DNA of 9,689 nucleotides from Oscillospiraceae bacterium. GTDB lineage: Bacteria; Bacillota_A; Clostridia; Saccharofermentanales; Saccharofermentanaceae. The notes beneath the pieces are model-generated. The model saw only the letters and a program-made list of their open reading frames with translations. It made no database searches and was not told where the DNA came from. The translations under genes were made by a program, and so were the position numbers. The DNA lies in NCBI GenBank assembly GCA_902803365.1, contig CADCPU010000451.1:1-9689 (forward strand), read 5' to 3'. This document shows positions 5,461 to 9,689 of this stretch, in pieces; position 1 is the stretch's first letter; each line of letters starts with the position of its first letter.

Positions 5461-6825
5461 ATGGATAAGAGAGCAGAACTTCCGTCTTATGCTAAGATCG
5501 TACTGGGGGCATACAAAGAGGCGGGATTTGAAGCTTATGTCGTCGGAGGTGCAGCCCGTGACATCATCATGGGAAAAGAGCCTCACGATTACGATGTTGC
5601 AACGAATGCGATGCCCGATGAGGGCTTGGAGCTCCTGGAAAAACTGAATATCAAGACTGTAGATACATCCAAAAAACACGGAACGATCGTCGCTATCGTT
5701 GAGGGTGAACAGGTAGAGATCACGACTTACAGGGTGGACGGTGACTATGAAGATCTTCGCCATCCGGTGAATGTTACGCTCACGAGAAACGTTGAAGAGG
5801 ACGTTTGGCGCCGAGACTTTACGATGAATGCCATCTATCTTGACGAGAATGGTGAAGTTAAGGACATCACGGGTGGCGTCAGCGATATCGAAAACGGTAT
5901 CATCAGGACATGCGGTGAGCCTCAAAAGAGGTTTGGCGAAGACGCGCTCAGGATACTCAGAGCCCTGAGATTTTCTGCCGTTCTCGGATTCAGGATCGAT
6001 GAAGAGACTTCCAAATGCATTTTCGAGATGAAGGATCTCCTGAAGAAGATATCAGGCGAGAGGATCAGGGTAGAACTCGGAAAGCTCCTTCTCGGAAAAA
6101 ATGCAGCTTCAGTCATAAGGGAGTACCTCGAGGTATTGTCTGTCTTTGTTCCTGAACTTATGAGGATGAAGGACTTTGACCAGAAATCCAGGTATCACGA
6201 TAAGGATCTTCTCGAGCATACGCTCGCGGTTCTAGAAGGAGTAAGGGAGAGTGGTGATGCAAACCTCGCTTTTGCGGCCCTTCTCCATGATGTCGGAAAA
6301 CCCGACGTATTCAAGATCGATGAATTCGGCTACGGACATATGAAGCTCCATCACATAGAGAGCTGCAAGATCGCAAAGAGATTCCTTGACGACTATAAGT
6401 TCTCCAATGATGACAAGGAAGAGATATCCGAGCTCATCTATAATCACGACACCTTCCCGGAGTCCAAGGCTACGGTGAAAAAGTACATGTCGCGTTATTC
6501 GCTTGAGTTCCTTCGTAAGCTCGCGATCCTTCAAAGAGCTGACATCAGAGCGCATTCTGACTTCGGAAAGACGCGTGAAGCGCTCCTTGACCAGCGCGAG
6601 AAGACGATCGAACAGATCGTCGCGGACAATGAGTGCTTCAAGATAAAGGATCTTCAGGTCAACGGAAACGATCTGATCGACATCGGTGTTCCCAAGGGTC
6701 GCGAGGTCGGAAATGTCCTTAATGAGATCTTCAATCTGGTGATCGAAGGCGAACTTGATAATGAGAAGGAGACCATTCTTGCGTTTGTAAAGGAAACGGT
6801 CCTCGCGAGGTACGGAAATGAGTAA
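5461..6825 (+). CDS. cca: CCA tRNA nucleotidyltransferase with HD domain
   Basis: This enzyme adds or repairs the 3' CCA end of tRNAs from CTP and ATP without a nucleic acid template. It is 454 residues, the usual length for HD-domain class II bacterial enzymes. The nucleotidyltransferase head has VVGGAARD (27-34) and the metal-binding DYD (Asp43, Asp45). RRDFTMNAI (117-125) follows, then the nucleotide-selecting EDxxR motif (Glu160, Asp161, Arg164) and RALRFSAVLGFRID, typical of the neck. The C-terminal HD phosphohydrolase domain shows His253 (EHTL), HDVGKP (276-281), HH at 297-298 and Asp361. GVPKGREVGNVL (409-420) closes the tail. All key residues are intact. The start has AGAGGTGA 6 nt upstream, within the 13-nt gap after the dehydrogenase-fold gene. 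The stop overlaps the acyltransferase start by 8 nt. An enzyme restricted to CC- or A-addition is possible but less likely. Confidence 0.95.
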   Translation: MDKRAELPSYAKIVLGAYKEAGFEAYVVGGAARDIIMGKEPHDYDVATNAMPDEGLELLEKLNIKTVDTSKKHGTIVAIVEGEQVEITTYRVDGDYEDLRHPVNVTLTRNVEEDVWRRDFTMNAIYLDENGEVKDITGGVSDIENGIIRTCGEPQKRFGEDALRILRALRFSAVLGFRIDEETSKCIFEMKDLLKKISGERIRVELGKLLLGKNAASVIREYLEVLSVFVPELMRMKDFDQKSRYHDKDLLEHTLAVLEGVRESGDANLAFAALLHDVGKPDVFKIDEFGYGHMKLHHIESCKIAKRFLDDYKFSNDDKEEISELIYNHDTFPESKATVKKYMSRYSLEFLRKLAILQRADIRAHSDFGKTREALLDQREKTIEQIVADNECFKIKDLQVNGNDLIDIGVPKGREVGNVLNEIFNLVIEGELDNEKETILAFVKETVLARYGNE

Positions 6826-8113
6826 GAAAGATCCGGACATAGGATGCGTACCGAGTACGTTCTATTACACATTCTGTGCGACTTATGTGGTCGTTCCGGT
6901 CCTTTCTGCCCTGATGGGCATCCACGCAAAACCCGATAAGAAGTTCCTTGAAGCGGAAGGCCCTATAGTCATACTCGGAAGTCATCCGTCCTATCTTGAT
7001 CCTTTTGTTGTAATGAGACTTACCAAGGGACGTAAGGTCAACTTTGCCGCAGGTGAATTCCTGTTCAGGAACAAGATCTGGGGCAAACTGTTCAGAGAGG
7101 CGGGCATCATCCCGAGTAAGCAGTTCGCGAGAGACACCACGGCCGTTCGTGCCATGTTCAAGGTGCTCAACAGGGGAGGGGTGCTCACGATCTTCCCTGA
7201 GGCGACGAGATTTATCGACGGCAAGTCCGGAAAGTTCGATGACGGAGTAGCAAGGCTCATAAAAAAGAGCGGTGCTTCGCTGTTCTTTATGGATTCGAGA
7301 GGAGCCTATCTTACTTATCCGAGGTGGAGTGAGTCTTTCTTGAGGATCGGCAGGATCGATGCGAAGTTCAAGACATTCGTGCCGGCCGAGCAGATAAAGA
7401 AGATGAGCATTGAAGAGATCTATGAGCTCATGCAGCGCGAGATCGACTATAACGAGAATGATCACTCGAGAGAAACACACCCTTCCCACAGGAACAGGAA
7501 TCTTGCCGCAGGCCTTCAGAATGTTGCTTATGCATGCCCGAAGTGCGGCAGGGAATTTACGATGCGCTTTAGAGGCGGAGATACGATAGTATGCGAAAAC
7601 TGCTCAAATACCATCAGATACCTTAAGTCGGGACTTCTCGAGGGTGCGGGCAAGGACGATGTTACTTTTGATGACCTGCATAAATATACGGAATGGGAGA
7701 AGGAACTGACTCAAAAGCAGACCGAGGATCCGAACTTCGTGCTCGAGACCGAATGCAAGCTCTTCAGACCATATGATGAAGTTGATTTTGCGCACGTCGG
7801 AAGCGGAACTCTGACGGTCACGAGAGACAAGATAGTGTACAGGGGCGGCATCTGCGATGCGGCCGACGGTATCGTATATCATAAGAAAAAGATCAGAAGG
7901 GCATGGAGAAAAAAGAGCATCGACGGCATCTCAAAAGAGACCGTGCTCGAATTCGACATTGCTTCAATGAAGGGGATAATCGCGAAGATCGGCAGAAATG
8001 TTGAGATCTACGACAAAAACAATACCCTCTACAGATTCGGGACTGAACCGCAGATGGCGTTTAAGATACACCAGCTCGTATCGGTATTGGGTAAGTTCGG
8101 TTCTGAAGATTAG
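6818..8113 (+). CDS. PlsC-type acyltransferase with zinc ribbon and PH/GRAM-like domain
   Basis: The first 210 residues are a lysophospholipid acyltransferase domain, expected to move an acyl group onto a lysophosphatidate-like acceptor at the cytoplasmic membrane face. A hydrophobic stretch (16-35) may sit in the membrane. The catalytic HX4D motif is HPSYLD (His56, Asp61), and the acceptor-phosphate motif is FPEATR (126-131, usually FPEGTR). After a hydrophilic linker, CPKC (240-243) and CENC (259-262) make a zinc ribbon. Residues of about 325-425 (GSGTLTVTRDKIVYRGG through KIHQLVSVL) look like a PH/GRAM-type beta domain with a final helix. The standard enzyme is about 240 residues, so 190 are extra. 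Its start lies inside the end of cca (8-nt overlap, other frame), so translation is coupled. The catalytic residues look complete; acceptor and acyl donor are unknown. The PH/GRAM call is from pattern only. Confidence 0.85.
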   Translation: MSKKDPDIGCVPSTFYYTFCATYVVVPVLSALMGIHAKPDKKFLEAEGPIVILGSHPSYLDPFVVMRLTKGRKVNFAAGEFLFRNKIWGKLFREAGIIPSKQFARDTTAVRAMFKVLNRGGVLTIFPEATRFIDGKSGKFDDGVARLIKKSGASLFFMDSRGAYLTYPRWSESFLRIGRIDAKFKTFVPAEQIKKMSIEEIYELMQREIDYNENDHSRETHPSHRNRNLAAGLQNVAYACPKCGREFTMRFRGGDTIVCENCSNTIRYLKSGLLEGAGKDDVTFDDLHKYTEWEKELTQKQTEDPNFVLETECKLFRPYDEVDFAHVGSGTLTVTRDKIVYRGGICDAADGIVYHKKKIRRAWRKKSIDGISKETVLEFDIASMKGIIAKIGRNVEIYDKNNTLYRFGTEPQMAFKIHQLVSVLGKFGSED

Positions 8114-8586
8114 AGCTTGAGACGCATAAATACATCGGCATCCCAATTGTCGTTATAACGTGAGATGCGCTCAAAGCCGTACTGCTCATAGATCGCAAGT
8201 GCCGCTTCAAAAGATGATTTGGAATCAAGATAGAGCCAGGTATATCCGAATGTCTTGGCCTGGTCGATAGCAAATCCGACCATCTTCTTGCCGAGTCCCT
8301 GACCCTGATATTCCTTAAGAAGGTTAACGTACTTGATCTCTCCGGCGTTCCTGTGAAGGACATTGCCGTACTTGGGATCGTACTCGAGGTCTGCGATCGC
8401 GATAGTTCCGACTATCTCCTGATCGTCATCCATCATGAGCCAGAAATGTCTGAAGTTTCCTGCAACGTCTGTCAGAGGCTTGTGTTTGCCCTCCGGATCG
8501 TATACACGGCCGGATTCCGGATAAGCCTTCTCGAGAAAGTCATTGAGTTGATCCTGTAGAAAATGTACAAATCCGACCAAACGCAT
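8110..8586 (-). CDS. GNAT family N-acetyltransferase
   Basis: This 158-residue protein has the acetyl-CoA transferase fold of the GNAT family. The strand GTIAIADLEY (60-69) leads to YVNLLKEYQGQGLGKKM, where Q94-G-Q-G-L-G99 is the acetyl-CoA pyrophosphate-binding loop (Q/RxxGxG). WLYLDSKSS and AIYEQYGFERIS (131-142) form the later motif, with Tyr133 and Tyr136 as candidate acid residues. Length is normal for a single-domain GNAT. The substrate cannot be told; small-molecule amines or protein N-termini are both possible. It is cytoplasmic, with AAAGGTGA about 7 nt before the ATG. Its stop codon overlaps the stop codon of the converging acyltransferase gene, and no terminator hairpin separates them. 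Confidence 0.85.
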   Translation of the reverse strand: MRLVGFVHFLQDQLNDFLEKAYPESGRVYDPEGKHKPLTDVAGNFRHFWLMMDDDQEIVGTIAIADLEYDPKYGNVLHRNAGEIKYVNLLKEYQGQGLGKKMVGFAIDQAKTFGYTWLYLDSKSSFEAALAIYEQYGFERISRYNDNWDADVFMRLKL

Positions 8587-8616
8587 AAAAATTCACCTTT
8601 CTGTCTGCATACTCAA

Positions 8617-8625
8617 ATTGTAACA
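8617..8625 (-). promoter_or_regulatory. Extended -10 promoter of the GNAT gene
   Basis: The reverse strand reads TGTTACAAT, an extended -10 with one mismatch in the hexamer (TACAAT). The -35 region is weak. Transcription would start near 8610, about 24 nt before the ATG, leaving room for the AAAGGTGA ribosome binding site. Confidence 0.45.
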
Positions 8626-8716
8626 GAATTTCAATATAAAACATATGTCGCATTTTTTGCAAAATGGTATCATTTAAGTGTTATTTTTCTAAATCATTAC
8701 AAAAACTCCCGGAGGG
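8626..8716. promoter_or_regulatory. Divergent spacer between the GNAT and DUF4214 genes
   Basis: This AT-rich spacer contains two palindromes, ACATATGT (8641-8648) and TTTTGCAAAA (8655-8664). The second abuts a possible forward extended -10, TGGTATCAT (8665-8673). GGAGGG (8711-8716) is the ribosome binding site of the forward gene, 8 nt before its ATG. The palindromes may be operators, but both are short and AT-biased. Confidence 0.3.
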
Positions 8717-8724
8717 AATGACAT

Positions 8725-9689
8725 ATGAAAAGAAAACTTGCGGCGATGATCACAGGTTTTGTTCTGGCGTTTACCATACTTATACAGACAGGCACAGTAT
8801 TTGCCGATACTTCTGACAAAGAGGGCATCGGAGGCTTTGTTGCCAGGGTCTACAAGACCGTAATGGAGCGTGATTACGATCCTGAAGGTTACGAATACTG
8901 GACCAAGGGTCTGTCGGGAGGAAAGCTTACGGCAGCTGAGCTCGTAGAGTTCTTCGTATGTTCCGACGAGTTCGTGAACAAGGGAACCACAAACGAGCAG
9001 TATGTAAATATCCTTTACCATGCAATGATGGACCGTGACTCCGATCCGGACGGACTCAGCTATTGGGTTGGCAGTCTTGATACCGGAATGACCAGAAGAA
9101 AGGCGCTCGCACTCTTCACGGGCTCTGACGAGTTTACCGGCATATGCAAGAGCTACGGCGTAAGACAGGGTAAGGTCAAACTCACCGATCCTGTAGATAT
9201 CTACAGCGACAAGACGGGTTTTGTAATGAGGATCTATAAGTCCGTTCTCCAGAGAGATGCAGACAGCGACGGACTTCGCTTCTGGACGGAGCAGCTCCTT
9301 AACGGCTGTTCTGCAGTAGACTTCGTATTCAATTTCTTCGACAGTCCTGAGTTCAAGGCTCGCGGATTGAGCGACAGAGAATATATCGCATGCCTCTACA
9401 GAGCATTCCTCGGCAGAGAGGGTGGCGATTCCGAGCTTGACAACTGGCTCAATCACATGACTGCACATATGCTCAGCAGAAGATTGCTCTTTACTCAGGT
9501 AGCTTATTCCCAGGAGTGCATGCAGTACTGTGAGTCAGTAGGTATCGTAGTAGGTAACCTCCCGCTCGTTGAAGCAAGAGATACCAATGCTGTATTGAAC
9601 GATTACGTTATCAACGCTTTCGAGGCTATCCTCGGTAGAAAGCCTTCTGTTGACGATCTCAACTATTGGGACAGCCAGCTCCTCGGCAA
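8725..9689 (+). CDS. Secreted DUF4214 repeat protein, N-terminal part
   Basis: The frame is open from ATG 8725 to the window edge (321 complete codons), so the C-terminus is missing. Residues 1-27 are a Sec signal peptide: MKRK, a hydrophobic core, then VFA before DTS, giving likely cleavage after Ala27. The mature part is built from DUF4214-type repeats of about 45 residues, with the pattern (F/Y)V-x-x-(I/L/V)Y-x5-R-x3-D-x2-(G/L)-x2-(Y/F)W-x3-L, ending in F-x2-S-x-EF. Copies start near residues 38, 93, 166, 220 and 294, the last cut by the window end. The first three carry D-x-D/E-G loops (YDPEG, SDPDG, ADSDG) that could bind calcium. DUF4214 is found in secreted and surface proteins of Clostridia and cyanobacteria; its function is unsettled. 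The start has GGAGGG 8 nt upstream. A surface or matrix role is inferred. Confidence 0.9.
   Translation, partial: MKRKLAAMITGFVLAFTILIQTGTVFADTSDKEGIGGFVARVYKTVMERDYDPEGYEYWTKGLSGGKLTAAELVEFFVCSDEFVNKGTTNEQYVNILYHAMMDRDSDPDGLSYWVGSLDTGMTRRKALALFTGSDEFTGICKSYGVRQGKVKLTDPVDIYSDKTGFVMRIYKSVLQRDADSDGLRFWTEQLLNGCSAVDFVFNFFDSPEFKARGLSDREYIACLYRAFLGREGGDSELDNWLNHMTAHMLSRRLLFTQVAYSQECMQYCESVGIVVGNLPLVEARDTNAVLNDYVINAFEAILGRKPSVDDLNYWDSQLLG

Noticed and set aside
6731..7489. Reverse open frame of 252 codons
   Set aside because: It is a shadow of cca and the acyltransferase gene, whose motifs and coupled starts establish the forward strand as coding.
8689..9468. Long reverse open frame of 259 codons
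   Set aside because: It lies opposite the DUF4214 gene, which has a signal peptide, ribosome binding site and clear repeats. The reverse frame shows no recognisable domain.
1..9689. Defence island, prophage, CRISPR or mobile element
   Set aside because: I found no nuclease, integrase, transposase or toxin-antitoxin signatures, no direct-repeat array and no terminal inverted repeats.

Overview
The window looks like a chromosomal segment of an anaerobic Bacillota of the Clostridia (Lachnospiraceae or Oscillospiraceae type). The reasons are purine-rich GGAGG ribosome binding sites, frequent extended -10 promoters (TGnTATAAT), AT-rich gaps between moderate-GC genes, a class II CCA-adding enzyme with an HD domain, and a secreted DUF4214 repeat protein. 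I cannot name a genus. I see no tRNA, rRNA, CRISPR array or insertion sequence.

Layout. Bases 1-1187 hold the end of a forward signalling/transport operon: the C-terminus of an ABC-2 type permease, overlapping by 4 nt a small sensor histidine kinase and closed by a strong hairpin terminator. Bases 1340-1543 hold a short reverse gene for a 67-residue protein with one membrane segment and an Ala/Arg-rich tail. A 257-nt AT-rich leader separates it from the next reverse gene and carries a cluster of GAAC/GTTC half-sites resembling LexA-type operators. Bases 1801-4146 (reverse) encode a glycoside hydrolase family 31 (GH31) protein with its own terminator.

Divergent from the GH31 gene, bases 4263-8113 form a tightly packed forward operon: an iron-alcohol-dehydrogenase-fold protein, a tRNA CCA nucleotidyltransferase, and a PlsC-type acyltransferase extended by a zinc ribbon and a PH/GRAM-like C-terminal domain. 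A reverse GNAT acetyltransferase (8110-8586) meets this operon tail to tail with overlapping stop codons. Divergent from the GNAT gene, a secreted DUF4214 repeat protein starts at 8725 and runs off the window.

What stands out. (1) The GH31 protein keeps the fold and the nucleophile aspartate, but by alignment has lost the acid/base aspartate and several sugar-binding residues. (2) The divergent dehydrogenase-fold protein has lost two of the four metal ligands. Two degenerate enzymes thus share one 116-nt promoter region. (3) The small Arg-tailed membrane protein behind LexA-like sites is a candidate damage-inducible small protein, similar in layout but not obviously in sequence to YneA/SosA. 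(4) The acyltransferase has an uncommon three-part architecture. All alignments were made by eye against family sequences recalled from memory, so residue-level claims need a proper alignment.
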